Assembly (NCBI RefSeq): GCF_001687365.1 | Contig: NZ_LGLV01000020.1 | Location: 1 to 64,000, forward strand | Length of the DNA: 64,000 nucleotides | Origin: Pararhizobium polonicum | Lineage (GTDB): Bacteria > Pseudomonadota > Alphaproteobacteria > Rhizobiales > Rhizobiaceae | Reading direction: 5' to 3' | Shown: positions 46,761-57,646 of the stretch, piece after piece | Layout of the letters: the number at the start of each line of letters is the position of its first letter | Numbering within the stretch: position 1 is the stretch's first letter | Notes under the pieces: model-generated | The model's database searches: none | The model's input: the letters and a program-made list of their open reading frames with translations, nothing else | Told to the model about the DNA's origin: nothing | Translations under genes and position numbers: made by a program

Positions 46761-47071
46761 GAAAAGTGATCCTGTTTGGCGGGTAAAGCGCGTCGCATGA
46801 ATGCGTTGGGCGCCGCCGTGCTTCATTTCTTTGTCTTATCTATGCCGTGGTCCCAAAGCCGCTGCGCATTTTTGGGTGACATGCAGCCGGAGCGGCCCGA
46901 AACCGCCGATTCGCATATTGGCTGACAGTTCATATTTTTGCCATCTCTGGCAACGGTCGAGCGTGCTCCCGGTCAGTCTGCCGCAGGGCGGGGCAATGAA
47001 ATTCCGGCTGGCAAAAGCGGCAATATCTCCCTATCTTCGGTTTCGAGGCTCAACTGGCGAAAGGTGAGCTT
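46761..47071. other. Intergenic region between hemF and a small gene
   Basis: About 310 bp with divergent promoters to be expected. The only structure noticed is TTGCCATCTCTGGCAA (46938-46953), a 5-bp-arm dyad. No convincing gene; the open frames lack SD and family-like sequence. Confidence 0.4.
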
Positions 47072-47332
47072 ATGGCAAGGATTCCGGCAGGGCCGCCGCT
47101 CGACGGGTTGAAACGTCAGATCGCCCGGCACCGCAATGGCAAACCCGCTCGCAGCGACGGATTGTTCGTGCGCGAAACGTTCCGGCTCGACCGTGTCCAT
47201 GCCCGGGAAAAGGCACAGGAATGGTTCGATGCCTGGCCGAAGGCGGCTTATTGGACCGAGGTCGAAAGCTGGCGTCAGCTTGACGGCGACGAGATCGAAT
47301 TCACCATGCGACGCCTGCCCAGCGCCGATTGA
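47072..47332 (+). CDS. Small conserved-looking hypothetical protein
   Basis: An 86-residue protein, charged and probably soluble: IARHRNGKPARSDGLFVRETFRLDRVHAREKAQEWFDAWPKAAYWTEVESWRQLDGDEIEFTMRRLP. The WF..WPKAAYWTEVESW block looks structured, but no family is recognised. GAAAGGTGAG lies just upstream of the ATG at 47072. Convergent with soxR. Confidence 0.65.
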   Translation: MARIPAGPPLDGLKRQIARHRNGKPARSDGLFVRETFRLDRVHAREKAQEWFDAWPKAAYWTEVESWRQLDGDEIEFTMRRLPSAD

Positions 47333-47379
47333 TGTCTGAAAGACGCCGGGACTGCGCTTGCCAAGCGATAGAGGTGACC

Positions 47380-47895
47380 TCAGAGCGCATCCGGTTTTGG
47401 CGCCTGGCAGGCTCCGGCGCTGTCCGCTTCGCCTGCATGCTCGAGCAGATAGGCGCCTGTACCCGCCTGCGAATAGGCGTCATCGGGATTGCGTAGCGGA
47501 CAGTCCCGCATCGAAAGACAACCGCAGCCGATGCAGGAAGTCAGCTGGTCGCGCAGCGCGGTCAGCTTGGCGATCCGCTCGTTCAGGTCCGCCTTCCAGT
47601 GTTCCGACAGGTGGGCCCAGTCACTTGCCAGCAATTGGCGGTCGTCGGGCAGGGTGGAGAGCTCTCTCTGGATATCGGCGAGCGGTATGCCGGTGCGCTG
47701 AGCAATCTTGATGACGGCGATGCGGCGCAGCACGTTGCGCGGATAGCGGCGCTGGTTGCCCTGGCTGCGCATGCTTTTGATCAGGCCCTTGGTCTCGTAG
47801 AAATGCAGGGTGGAAACCGCCACGCCGCTGCGTGCGGCGACCTCTCCGACGCTCAGTTCACGGCGCAGCAGATCGTTTCGATTTTTTTCCGGCAT
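47380..47895 (-). CDS. soxR: Redox-sensitive regulator SoxR
   Basis: A 171-residue MerR-family regulator. The DNA-binding part is [50 protein letters not shown], and the [2Fe-2S] site is [12 protein letters not shown], matching the CxxCxCx5C of SoxR. Oxidation of this cluster by redox-cycling compounds switches on target promoters. ATG at 47895. It diverges from an NADPH-dependent FMN reductase with a SoxR-type promoter between. No soxS is seen, as expected outside enterics. Confidence 0.93.
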   Translation of the reverse strand: MPEKNRNDLLRRELSVGEVAARSGVAVSTLHFYETKGLIKSMRSQGNQRRYPRNVLRRIAVIKIAQRTGIPLADIQRELSTLPDDRQLLASDWAHLSEHWKADLNERIAKLTALRDQLTSCIGCGCLSMRDCPLRNPDDAYSQAGTGAYLLEHAGEADSAGACQAPKPDAL

Positions 47896-47900
47896 GGCTC

Positions 47901-47931
47901 TTGACCTCAAGTTTAGTTGAGATCTTATACC
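47901..47931 (+). promoter_or_regulatory. SoxR-box promoter with 19-bp spacer
   Basis: TTGACC (47901-47906) and TATACC (47926-47931) are separated by exactly 19 bp, the over-long spacer of MerR-family promoters. The spacer holds CCTCAAGTTTAGTTGAG (47905-47921), close to the SoxR consensus dyad CCTCAAGTTAACTTGAGG. It reads towards the FMN reductase (start 47970) and lies 6 bp from the soxR start codon, so it may also autoregulate soxR. Confidence 0.87.
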
Positions 47932-47969
47932 GTGAGTTCCACGGGTTCAACAATGGAGCATTCGCAACT

Positions 47970-48539
47970 ATGAACGAAAAAATGACCATCGCCATCGTCT
48001 ATGGCAGCACACGCCAGGGCCGCTTTTGCGATACGATCGTCAACTGGACCCTGACCGAACTCTGGGCCGAAAGCGGTGTCCGCGTCATCCTGATCGATCC
48101 GCTCCAACTCAAGGGACCGGCCGAGAACGCAGCGGTGAGCGAAGCTGCACTGGAGGTCAAGATCGGTGAAGCCGATGCCTTCATCGTCGTGACGCCGGAG
48201 TATAATCATGGTTATCCGGCGGCGCTGAAAGAGCTGATCGATAGTTGCTACGAGCCCTGGCATGCAAAGCCTGTCGGTTTCATCTCCTATGGCGGCGTCT
48301 CGGGCGGATTGCGGGCGGTCGAGCAGCTGCGCCAGGTGTTCGCCGAACTGCATGCCGTTACACTCCGCGACAGTGTCAGTTTCGCCAATGCCTGGGCGCA
48401 GTTCGACGAGGCCGGAAACCTGTTCAAGCCGGCGGAGGCCAAGGCCGCGCTGACGGTGATGTTGCGGCGGCTGAAATGGTGGGCAAGGGCGCTGAAGGCC
48501 GCGCGGGTTGAAAATGCCTATGGCGAGGTCGCCGCGTGA
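47970..48539 (+). CDS. NADPH-dependent FMN reductase family protein
   Basis: A 189-residue flavodoxin-fold reductase: TIAIVYGSTRQGRFCDTIVNWT is the FMN-phosphate loop and FIVVTPEYNHGYPAALKELIDSCYEPWHAKPVGFISYGGVSGG the isoalloxazine-binding part. A single oxidoreductase target is a common output of non-enteric SoxR. The upstream promoter supports control by SoxR. ATG at 47970, GGAG 11 nt before. Substrate may be a quinone, phenazine or other redox-cycler (inference). Confidence 0.88.
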   Translation: MNEKMTIAIVYGSTRQGRFCDTIVNWTLTELWAESGVRVILIDPLQLKGPAENAAVSEAALEVKIGEADAFIVVTPEYNHGYPAALKELIDSCYEPWHAKPVGFISYGGVSGGLRAVEQLRQVFAELHAVTLRDSVSFANAWAQFDEAGNLFKPAEAKAALTVMLRRLKWWARALKAARVENAYGEVAA

Positions 48540-48555
48540 GAAAAGCCGGCAGGCT

Positions 48556-49020
48556 TCAAGCCGAGACCTGCCGGATCGCTTCGCCCGCGATCATCGCCAC
48601 CGACATGGCGACGTTCAGTGAGCGCTGCCCCTCGACCATGGGGATGATGATGCGCCCGTCCGCTTTGTCGTGGACGTGATCGGGGACGCCGGCGCTCTCG
48701 CGGCCGAAGAGCAGGGTATCGCCGGGCTGGAAATGGAAGCGCGTATAGGGTTCGGCAGCCTTGGTGGATGCCAGGACCAGCCTGCGGCCCTGCGCCAGCC
48801 GTGCGTCTTCGAACCGCTCCCAGTTGACGTGCCGGGTCAGCGTCACCGAGGCGATGTAATCCATGCCGGCGCGCTTGAGGTTCTTGTCCGACAGATCGAA
48901 GCCCGCGGGCTCGATGATATCGACGGCGAGCCCGAGGCAAGCGGCAAGGCGCAGGATCGTGCCGGTATTGCCGGGGATGTCCGGCTGGTAGAGTGCGATG
49001 CGGAGCGGATGTGATGACAT
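48556..49020 (-). CDS. trmL: tRNA (cytidine(34)-2'-O)-methyltransferase TrmL
   Basis: A 154-residue SPOUT-class methyltransferase modifying the wobble base of tRNA-Leu. Typical: LRIALYQPDIPGNTGTILRLAACLGLAVDIIEPAGF, LLFGRESAGVPDHVHDKAD, and the knot motif IPMVEGQRSLNVAMSVAMIAGEA. Start ATG at 49020 gives the usual N-terminus (MSSHPLRIALYQPDIPGN); an in-frame start at 49047 exists. Divergent from the ABC transporter gene over a 395-bp gap. Confidence 0.93.
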   Translation of the reverse strand: MSSHPLRIALYQPDIPGNTGTILRLAACLGLAVDIIEPAGFDLSDKNLKRAGMDYIASVTLTRHVNWERFEDARLAQGRRLVLASTKAAEPYTRFHFQPGDTLLFGRESAGVPDHVHDKADGRIIIPMVEGQRSLNVAMSVAMIAGEAIRQVSA

Positions 49021-49191
49021 ATCAACAAGTCTTATGGGGTCCATCACTGCCCGTAATCAATCTGTGCCGTAATGGCAACAGCAACTGGCCAGCGCCAGAA
49101 GTGATGAAAAAAGTGCCTGCGACAATCTGGCATATCGTCGCGAAACACTTTATGTCTGCTGCATCTTCAACGCGAACCACAGGAGGCATGC

Positions 49192-49248
49192 ATGGATTAC
49201 CGAATGATCACCAGCCTCCAGGCTGTGCCTCCAGTCCGAATGGACTGA
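49192..49248 (+). CDS. Possible 18-codon leader ORF upstream of ABC transporter
   Basis: A short open frame MDYRMITSLQAVPPVRMD with a strong SD (AGGAGG, 49181-49186) 5 nt before its ATG, lying 168 nt upstream of the ABC gene start at 49416 in an otherwise empty 395-bp gap. It contains a VPPV Pro-Pro pair, a context that can slow ribosomes. A different frame starting at 49188 runs to 49331 but its ATG abuts the SD. Translation and regulatory use are inferred. A GCGGG/CCCGC stem (49369-49382) lies downstream. Confidence 0.35.
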   Translation: MDYRMITSLQAVPPVRMD

Positions 49249-49415
49249 CCGGTTTCGCGCTTTTCCTTATTTGGCACCATTGCGCTCGACCGCCCGCTTT
49301 CCGGACGAACACGTCTCGCGTGCAAGATTGAGCTGTTCTTCCTGTTTTTGACTTTCTGATCGATGAATGCGGGGCTTCCCGCCTTCCTTCACAGGATTCC
49401 TGAAGGAGCTTGATA

Positions 49416-51269
<1,854 letters not shown>

Positions 51270-51420
51270 GTTCGCTTCCAGCGCGCTCGGCGAACATCGC
51301 GTCGACGCGCGCAAGATCCACCGCGGATCACGATCGATTCGCGGTGGTCTGCTGTTAGAAAGAGTATCGAGATCCTGATTCGTTGAAACGGACACTGTTG
51401 GTGGCAAGGCGAGGTGCGAT

Positions 51421-51837
51421 GTGAGGTTCAGCGCCTTTTTAGAGAATGCGACACGCTGGGGGCGGCAGATCAAGCGGGATGTCGTGGCTTTGTGGATCGC
51501 CGCACGAGACCGTCGAACGCCGCTTGCGGCAAAGCTGGTTGCCGGTGCCGTCGCCGCCTATGCGCTATCTCCGATTGACCTCATTCCGGACTTCATCCCG
51601 GTTTTCGGTTACCTCGATGACCTTTTGATCGTGCCGCTCGGTATTCTGCTGGCCGTGAAACTGGTGCCTGTTGGTCTCATGATGGAGTTTCGCGCCACCG
51701 CCGCAGAGCGCCATGGTCGTCCCGTCAGCCACGCCGGTCTTGCTATTATCATCGCCATTTGGCTTTGCGCCGCCGTTTTGACTGCCTGGTGGGTTTGGAC
51801 CGGTCCCTTTGGGGGCATGACAGCCCACCAAACATGA
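51421..51837 (+). CDS. YkvA/DUF1232 small membrane protein
   Basis: A 138-residue protein whose DUF1232 core is KLVAGAVAAYALSPIDLIPDFIPVFGYLDDLLIVPLGILLAVKLVP, with the diagnostic SPIDLIPDFIPV, followed by a C-terminal membrane segment (GLAIIIAIWLCAAVLTAWWVW). Start is GTG at 51421 with GAGG upstream. It sits between the two ABC genes, all on the plus strand. Function unknown. Confidence 0.87.
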   Translation: MRFSAFLENATRWGRQIKRDVVALWIAARDRRTPLAAKLVAGAVAAYALSPIDLIPDFIPVFGYLDDLLIVPLGILLAVKLVPVGLMMEFRATAAERHGRPVSHAGLAIIIAIWLCAAVLTAWWVWTGPFGGMTAHQT

Positions 51838-51898
51838 AATTTTGGACACATTTCGCCCGGTGCTTTGCCGCAACGGCGAAAGCGCCTATATCGGAACC

Positions 51899-53767
51899 AT
51901 GATCCTGCGCGCCCTCTTTGCCCTGTTCGAGAACTGGATACAGCCTTTTGCGGCGCGCGACGGGTTGCAGCCGCCCGAGAGGCTGATTCCCTACGTCTGG
52001 TTTTATATAAGGCAGGCGAAGGCGCCGTTCATCGCCATGCTCGTTCTCGGCGGCATGACGGCGGCGATCGAGGCGACACTGTTCTGGTTCGTCGGCCGCG
52101 TCGTCGATATCCTCGCCACCGTCAAGCCAAGCGACGGCTGGAGTGGGTTGCTTGCTGCCCACGGCGCCGAATTGTTCGGCATGCTGGTCCTGATCGGCAT
52201 CGTGCGATTCGTCGTTTCGCTGCTGATGTCGCTGGTCGATCAGCAGGTCATTACCCCGGGTTTTTACAATCTGGTGCGCTGGCAGTCCTATCTGCATGTG
52301 GCGCGGCAATCGCTGTCCTTTTTCCAGAACGATTTTTCCGGCCGAATCGTCACCAAGGTCTGGTCGGGCGGGCAGGCGGTCGGCGATGTCGTCACGTCGC
52401 TCATGGAGAGCGTCTGGTTCGTCGGCATCTATTCGGTCTCGACTCTGGTGCTGGTCGGCCAGCTCGACATGTCGCTCGCCGTCGTCGTCCTGCTCTGGCT
52501 GATCGGCTTTGCCTTCCTGGCGCGCTATTTCGTGCCGCGCATCCGGCAGCATTCCAAGGAAACGGCGGAAGCCTCTTCCATGCTCAGCGGCCGCATGGTC
52601 GATTCCTACAGCAATATGCAGACGCTGAAACTGTTTGCCCGCGACGAAGAGAACGACCGCTACATGCGGCAGGGTTTCGATATCTTTCAGGACAGCATCA
52701 TCCGTTTCACTCGGTTCATCACCGGCGTGCGTGCATCGATGGCGCTTTTGTCCGGCATCATGATCGTCAGCATGGCGGCGCTGAGCGTCGATCTCTGGCT
52801 TTCGGGGGCAATCAGTTCCGGCGCGGTCGCCTTCACCATGGCGCTCATCCTGCGGCTGAATTTTCTCCTCAGCCGGATGATGGTTCAGTTCAACGGCATC
52901 ATGCGTAATATCGGCACAATCCAGAACGCCGCCGAAATGATTTCGCAGCCGGTGCAGCTTGTCGACCGGCCCAATGCGCCAAACCTCACCATTGAAAGTC
53001 CGGCGATCCGGTTCGAGGGCATCCGCTTCCATTACGGCAAGGGTTACGGCGTCATCGAAGACCTGTCCCTGACCGTCAAACCGGGCGAAAAGGTCGGGAT
53101 CGTCGGCCGCTCCGGGGCGGGCAAGACCACGCTCGTCAATCTGCTGCTGCGCTTCTACGATCTGGAGGCCGGCCGTATCCTGATCGATGGGCAGGATATC
53201 GCGATGGTGCGCCAGGAATCGCTGCGCACGCAAATCGGCGTCGTCAGCCAGGATACGTCGCTGCTGCACCGGTCGATCCGCGACAACATTCTTTTCGGCC
53301 GGCCGGATGCGGATGAGAACGGCCTTCGGGAGGCCGCGCGAAAAGCCGAAGCGCTCGATTTCATCGAACATCTGCAGGACCAGCGGGGCCGCAAGGGATT
53401 CGACGCCCATGTCGGCGAGCGCGGGGTCAAGCTGTCCGGAGGGCAGCGCCAGCGGGTGGCGATCGCACGGGTGATGCTGAAGGACGCGCCGATCCTCGTG
53501 CTGGACGAGGCGACATCGGCGCTCGATTCGGAAGTCGAAGCGGCCATCCAGTCCAATCTGGACCGTTTGATGCGCGGAAAAACCGTGCTGGCGATCGCAC
53601 ACCGGCTTTCGACGATCGCCGCGCTCGACCGGCTGATCGTCATGGACGCGGGCCGGATCGTCGAGGACGGCACGCACGACCAGCTGATCGCTGCCGGCGG
53701 CCTTTATGCGGACCTCTGGCTGCGCCAGTCCGGCGGCTTTCTGGCACGCGACGCGGCGGCCGAATAG
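51899..53767 (+). CDS. Exporter-type ABC transporter (fused permease-ATPase), second copy
   Basis: A 622-residue half-transporter with six membrane segments (about 30-330) and an ATPase domain: VGRSGAGKTTLV, SQDTSLLHRSIRDNI, LSGGQRQRVAIARVMLKDAP, ILVLDEATSALDSEVE, AHRLSTIAALDRL. The ATPase part is close to that of the gene at 49416 (for example both LLRFYDLE, TSLLHRSIRDN and RQSGGF near the C-terminus), suggesting an old duplication and possibly a heterodimer. ATG at 51899 after a weak SD. Confidence 0.92.
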   Translation: MILRALFALFENWIQPFAARDGLQPPERLIPYVWFYIRQAKAPFIAMLVLGGMTAAIEATLFWFVGRVVDILATVKPSDGWSGLLAAHGAELFGMLVLIGIVRFVVSLLMSLVDQQVITPGFYNLVRWQSYLHVARQSLSFFQNDFSGRIVTKVWSGGQAVGDVVTSLMESVWFVGIYSVSTLVLVGQLDMSLAVVVLLWLIGFAFLARYFVPRIRQHSKETAEASSMLSGRMVDSYSNMQTLKLFARDEENDRYMRQGFDIFQDSIIRFTRFITGVRASMALLSGIMIVSMAALSVDLWLSGAISSGAVAFTMALILRLNFLLSRMMVQFNGIMRNIGTIQNAAEMISQPVQLVDRPNAPNLTIESPAIRFEGIRFHYGKGYGVIEDLSLTVKPGEKVGIVGRSGAGKTTLVNLLLRFYDLEAGRILIDGQDIAMVRQESLRTQIGVVSQDTSLLHRSIRDNILFGRPDADENGLREAARKAEALDFIEHLQDQRGRKGFDAHVGERGVKLSGGQRQRVAIARVMLKDAPILVLDEATSALDSEVEAAIQSNLDRLMRGKTVLAIAHRLSTIAALDRLIVMDAGRIVEDGTHDQLIAAGGLYADLWLRQSGGFLARDAAAE

Positions 53768-54140
53768 TGCGCTGAAAAACCGCGGCCGGCAACCGCGGTA
53801 AAGCCGTGTTCCGGCCTCACCGGACCGCAAAAAGCGGTTTGCGAACATTGGCTTCGGTTTTCCCGCGACATTGTGGCTCACCTCTTGTGCTCAAGGCTGG
53901 ACATCACCAGCGATCAAGCATAGAACGCGCCGGATTGCCGGGGAATCTGCCGTTTTTTTGACGTGCGAGGTTTACCCGGTTTTGATGCATGAGGCGGAAA
54001 GACGAAAGTTTTCTTCAAATCGTGTATCGGCTTATTGATTTGGCGCCGCTCTTTCGCTCAAGTGTGCACACGGGGCGCGGATCGACGCTGGGGGACAGTG
54101 CGGTTTCCGCAAAAACATTGCGTGAGAGGATGGTTTAGCC
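53768..54140. other. Promoter region of petABC
   Basis: About 370 bp without a gene. A hairpin ACCGCGG (53779-53785)/CCGCGGT (53793-53799) after the ABC gene may be its terminator, though no T tract follows. The rest, including TTTTTTTGACG near 53955, should contain the petABC promoter; no clear -10 box was identified. Confidence 0.4.
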
Positions 54141-54719
54141 GTGAGCGAACACGAGACATCAAGCGAAACCCTGGGCGAGCCTACTCGCCGCGATTTCCTT
54201 TACTTGACCACCGGGATGGCGGGTGTGGTCGGTGCGGCTGCGGTCGCCTGGCCATTCATTGACCAGATGCGTCCGGATGCTTCGACGCTGGCGCTCGCCT
54301 CGATCGAGGTGGATGTCTCGAGCCTGCAGCCGGGCATGTCGCTGACCGTCAAATGGCGCGGCAAGCCGGTGTTCATCCGCAACCGCACGGACGAGGAAGT
54401 CAAGGAAGCCAGCGCGGTCGCGCTTGCGGACCTGAAGGATCCGGTCGCGCGCAACGCCAATCTGGCGCCGGATGCGACGGCCACGGACCTTGATCGCTCC
54501 GCCGGCAAGGGCAAGGAAAACTGGATCGTCATGATCGGCTCCTGCACCCATCTCGGCTGCGTGCCGCTGGGCCAGGCAGGCGAATATAACGGGTGGTTCT
54601 GTCCCTGCCATGGCTCGGTCTACGATACGGCCGGCCGCATCCGAAAAGGTCCCGCACCGGAAAACCTTGCGGTTCCGACCTTTGCTTTTGCAACTGACAC
54701 AGTCATCAAGATCGGTTGA
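54141..54719 (+). CDS. petA: Ubiquinol-cytochrome c reductase iron-sulfur subunit (Rieske)
   Basis: A 192-residue subunit of complex III carrying the Rieske [2Fe-2S] cluster. The ligands are in [12 protein letters not shown] (C135, H137, C140) and [10 protein letters not shown] (C154, C156, H157). The N-terminus has a twin-arginine-type [24 protein letters not shown], an uncleaved anchor typical of Rieske proteins. GTG start at 54141 with GAGAGGA about 10 nt upstream. First gene of petABC. Confidence 0.96.
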   Translation: MSEHETSSETLGEPTRRDFLYLTTGMAGVVGAAAVAWPFIDQMRPDASTLALASIEVDVSSLQPGMSLTVKWRGKPVFIRNRTDEEVKEASAVALADLKDPVARNANLAPDATATDLDRSAGKGKENWIVMIGSCTHLGCVPLGQAGEYNGWFCPCHGSVYDTAGRIRKGPAPENLAVPTFAFATDTVIKIG

Positions 54720-54733
54720 GGGGAATACTGATT

Positions 54734-55990
54734 ATGAGTGGGGATCATTCAACCTACACACCGACGACGGGTATCGAAAAGTGGATCGATTCGCGCCTGC
54801 CGCTGCCGCGCATGGTGCATGACAGCTTCATTTCCTATCCCGTTCCGCGTAACCTGAACTACGCCTACACGTTCGGCGCGATGCTGTCGGTGATGCTGAT
54901 CATCCAGATCCTGACCGGCATCGTTCTGGCCATGCATTACGCCGCCGAAACCACGGTTGCCTTCGTCTCGGTCGAAAAGATCGTGCGTGACGTCAACCAC
55001 GGCTGGCTGTTGCGCTACATGCATGCCAACGGCGCGTCGTTCTTCTTCATCGCCGTCTACCTGCACATCGCCCGCGGCCTCTACTACGGCTCCTACAAGG
55101 CGCCGCGCGAAATCCTCTGGATCCTCGGCGTGGTCATCTATCTCTTGATGATGGCGACCGGCTTCATGGGCTACGTGCTTCCTTGGGGGCAGATGTCGTT
55201 CTGGGGCGCCACCGTCATCACCGGCTTCTTCTCCGCCTTTCCGCTGATCGGCGAATGGCTGCAGCAGTTCCTGCTCGGTGGTTTCGCCGTCGACCAGCCG
55301 ACGCTCAACCGCTTCTTCTCGCTGCATTACCTGCTGCCCTTCATGATCGCCGGCGTCGTCGTGCTGCACATCTGGGCGCTGCATGTGGTCGGCCAGACCA
55401 ACCCGACCGGCGTCGAGATCAAATCCAAGACCGACACGGTTCCCTTCACGCCCTATGCGACGATGAAGGATGCGCTTGGCGTCTCCGTGTTCCTGATTGC
55501 CTATGCCTGGTTCGTCTTCTATATGCCGAACTATCTTGGCCATCCCGACAACTACATCATGGCCAACCCGCTGAAGACACCGGCTCACATCGTTCCGGAA
55601 TGGTATTACCTGCCGTTCTACGCGATGCTGCGCGCCATCACCTTCAACATCGGCCCGATCGATTCGAAGCTCGGCGGCGTTCTGGTGATGTTTGGCTCGA
55701 TCATCATCCTGTTCTTCCTGCCCTGGCTCGATACGTCGAAGGTCCGCTCGGCTGTCTACCGTCCCTGGTACAAGCTGTTCTTTTGGATCTTCGTCGCGAA
55801 CGCCATCCTGCTCGGCTGGCTCGGCTCGCGTGCGCCGACCGATCTCTACACCCTGATGGCCCAGATTGGCACCCTCTACTACTTCGCGTTCTTCATCGTC
55901 ATCATGCCGGTTCTCGGCCTGATTGAAACTCCGAAGCGTATTCCGAATTCGATCACGGAAGCGGTTCTGGAAAAGAAGAACAAGATCTGA
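54734..55990 (+). CDS. petB: Cytochrome b of the bc1 complex
   Basis: A 418-residue membrane protein with about eight spans. Heme-binding histidine pairs occur in [28 protein letters not shown] and in [22 protein letters not shown]; the quinol-site motif is PEWYYLPFY. Together with PetA and PetC it forms complex III, passing electrons from ubiquinol to cytochrome c. The gene is not fused to c1 (unlike fbcH of Bradyrhizobium), a Rhizobiaceae trait. ATG 54734 has GAGGGGA about 10 nt upstream. Confidence 0.97.
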   Translation: MSGDHSTYTPTTGIEKWIDSRLPLPRMVHDSFISYPVPRNLNYAYTFGAMLSVMLIIQILTGIVLAMHYAAETTVAFVSVEKIVRDVNHGWLLRYMHANGASFFFIAVYLHIARGLYYGSYKAPREILWILGVVIYLLMMATGFMGYVLPWGQMSFWGATVITGFFSAFPLIGEWLQQFLLGGFAVDQPTLNRFFSLHYLLPFMIAGVVVLHIWALHVVGQTNPTGVEIKSKTDTVPFTPYATMKDALGVSVFLIAYAWFVFYMPNYLGHPDNYIMANPLKTPAHIVPEWYYLPFYAMLRAITFNIGPIDSKLGGVLVMFGSIIILFFLPWLDTSKVRSAVYRPWYKLFFWIFVANAILLGWLGSRAPTDLYTLMAQIGTLYYFAFFIVIMPVLGLIETPKRIPNSITEAVLEKKNKI

Positions 55991-56014
55991 GAGCGGCTGA
56001 GAGGAACTGAACCG

Positions 56015-56896
56015 ATGAAAAAGCTTGTTACAAGCATCCTGTCGCTCGCAATCGCCGCTGGTCTCCTTGGCACCGTCGCCTATGCGGCGGACGAGGAGCA
56101 CGGCCTGAAAGAGGCGACCGAGCACGCTGTTGCGAATGCGCATTTTCCGATCCTCAAGCCCGAGGAGAGCGAATGGAGCTTTGCCGGTCCCTTCGGTCAC
56201 TATGACAAGGGACAGCTGCAGCGCGGCCTGAAGGTGTACACCGAAGTCTGTTCCGCCTGCCATTCGATGAAGCTTGTCTCCTTCCGCACGCTGGGAGACC
56301 TCGGCTATTCGGACGCGCAGATCAAGACCTTCGCCGCGAACTACGAAGTTCAGGACGGGCCGAACAGCGAAGGCGAAATGTACACCCGCAAGGCTGTCGC
56401 TTCCGACCACTTCCCGTCGCCGTTCCCGAACGACGAGGCGGCTGCTGCCGCCAACAATGGCGCGGCACCGCCGGACATGTCGCTGCTGGCAAAGGCACGC
56501 GGCGTCGAGCGTGGCTTCCCGCTGTTCATCTTCGATATCTTCACCCAGTATCAGGAGGGCGGACCGGATTATATCCATGCGCTGCTCACCGGCTACCAGG
56601 ATCCGCCGGAAGGTGTGACCGTTCCGGAAGGAACGCATTTCAATCCGCATTTCAACGCCGCCATGTCCCTTGCCATGGCCAAGCCGATCTCGGACGATCA
56701 GGTAACCTATGACGATGGTTCGCCGCAGACAGTCGAGCAGTATTCCCGGGATATCTCGGCGTTCCTGATGTGGGCCGCCGAACCGCACCTGGAAGAACGC
56801 AAGCGGACCGGCTTCATGGTCCTCATCTTCCTGGTGATCTTCTCCGGGCTGCTGTACCTGACGAAGAAGTCGGTTTACGCCAACAAGGAACATTAA
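56015..56896 (+). CDS. petC: Cytochrome c1
   Basis: A 293-residue secreted, membrane-anchored c-type cytochrome. Signal peptide LVTSILSLAIAAGLLGTVAYA; heme site CSACH (C79, C82, H83); probable axial methionine in SLAMAKPIS; and a C-terminal anchor GFMVLIFLVIFSGLLYLTKK. Follows petB by 24 nt with an AGAGGAACTGAACCG leader. The operon terminator is at 56921. Confidence 0.96.
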   Translation: MKKLVTSILSLAIAAGLLGTVAYAADEEHGLKEATEHAVANAHFPILKPEESEWSFAGPFGHYDKGQLQRGLKVYTEVCSACHSMKLVSFRTLGDLGYSDAQIKTFAANYEVQDGPNSEGEMYTRKAVASDHFPSPFPNDEAAAAANNGAAPPDMSLLAKARGVERGFPLFIFDIFTQYQEGGPDYIHALLTGYQDPPEGVTVPEGTHFNPHFNAAMSLAMAKPISDDQVTYDDGSPQTVEQYSRDISAFLMWAAEPHLEERKRTGFMVLIFLVIFSGLLYLTKKSVYANKEH

Positions 56897-56920
56897 GCCG
56901 CTTTTGGGCTTGAGAATGAG

Positions 56921-56949
56921 AAAAGGCGGCCCGGATGGCCGCCTTTTTT
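56921..56949 (+). terminator. Rho-independent terminator of petABC
   Basis: AAAAGGCGGCC (56921-56931) and GGCCGCCTTTT (56937-56947) form a perfect 11-bp stem around CGGAT, followed by six Ts (56944-56949), 25 nt past the petC stop. Confidence 0.92.
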
Positions 56950-57039
56950 GTGTTTGACGCACTTGTTGCTTTTCGTTGCATCGCCGTTATGACGGCTTGC
57001 GAGCGCGCGGTGGAACGCAATCGACGGAGGGTTTTCTCG

Positions 57040-57399
57040 ATGTTGCTGAACAGGGTGGTTCTGTATGTCAGGGATGTTTCGCAGTCCGCGCATTTCTACG
57101 AGCAGAATTTCGGCTTTCAGGCGCATAGCGAAGAGGGCGACAGGATCGTTGAAATGGTCAACCCGCTGGGTGGCGCGATCTTGATGTTGCACCCCGCCGG
57201 CAAGGCGCAGAAGACCGGGCAGTCGATCGTCAAGCTGGTCTTCGATGTCGAGGACGTCGAGACGTTTGTCGGTGTATGCGCGCAAAACGGCTTGCATTTT
57301 GGCAGCCTGCATCAAGCCGATGGCTATGTCTTTGCAAACGCGAAGGACCCTTGCGGCAATGCCATATCGGTATCGAGCCGCGCCTACCGGAAATCCTGA
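57040..57399 (+). CDS. VOC/glyoxalase-family protein
   Basis: A 119-residue single-domain VOC protein: NRVVLYVRDVSQSAHFYEQNFGFQAHSEEGDRIVEMV, GGAILMLHPAG, IVKLVFDVEDVETFV, YVFANAKDPCGNAISVSSRAYRK. The fold is shared by glyoxalase I, ring-cleaving dioxygenases and drug-binding proteins. The metal ligands of the dioxygenases are not all evident, so no reaction is assigned. ATG 57040 has CGGAGGG 9 nt upstream. Confidence 0.85.
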   Translation: MLLNRVVLYVRDVSQSAHFYEQNFGFQAHSEEGDRIVEMVNPLGGAILMLHPAGKAQKTGQSIVKLVFDVEDVETFVGVCAQNGLHFGSLHQADGYVFANAKDPCGNAISVSSRAYRKS

Positions 57400-57589
57400 T
57401 TATTGACCGAACGAGCGTCAACCGGCCCACCGAGCGGTGGCGCTTGGCCGCCTTTCCTGTGCGAACCTTCAACGGTCGTTTCCGACCCCGTATCGACATT
57501 ATTGGCGCGGCCAACGTTCTTGAACGCGCCGTGGTTCCGGCAATCGCCGACCCGTCTTCTGAGCGTCGAGGTCGATTGTCTCCGTAAAA

Positions 57590-57617
57590 AAGGCCCCGTG
57601 ATTTCTCACGGAGCCTT
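57590..57617 (-). terminator. Terminator of gpr
   Basis: AAGGCCCCGTGA (57590-57601) and TCACGGAGCCTT (57606-57617) pair with one mismatch over a 4-nt loop; on the minus strand it ends in a run of six Ts. It lies 29 nt past the gpr stop. Confidence 0.88.
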
Positions 57618-57646
57618 CAAATATCAAACAAGCAATGATCTGAAGA

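Noticed and set aside
46938-46953. TTGCC/GGCAA dyad upstream of hemF as an oxygen-responsive site
   Set aside because: It does not match the FNR consensus (TTGAT-N4-ATCAA) and five-bp arms occur often by chance.
51749-53881. A 710-residue frame antisense to the second ABC gene
   Set aside because: Shadow of the high-GC third codon positions of the ABC transporter.
54749-56962. A 737-residue frame antisense to petB and petC
   Set aside because: Charged, low-complexity shadow of the petBC codons; petB and petC are certain.
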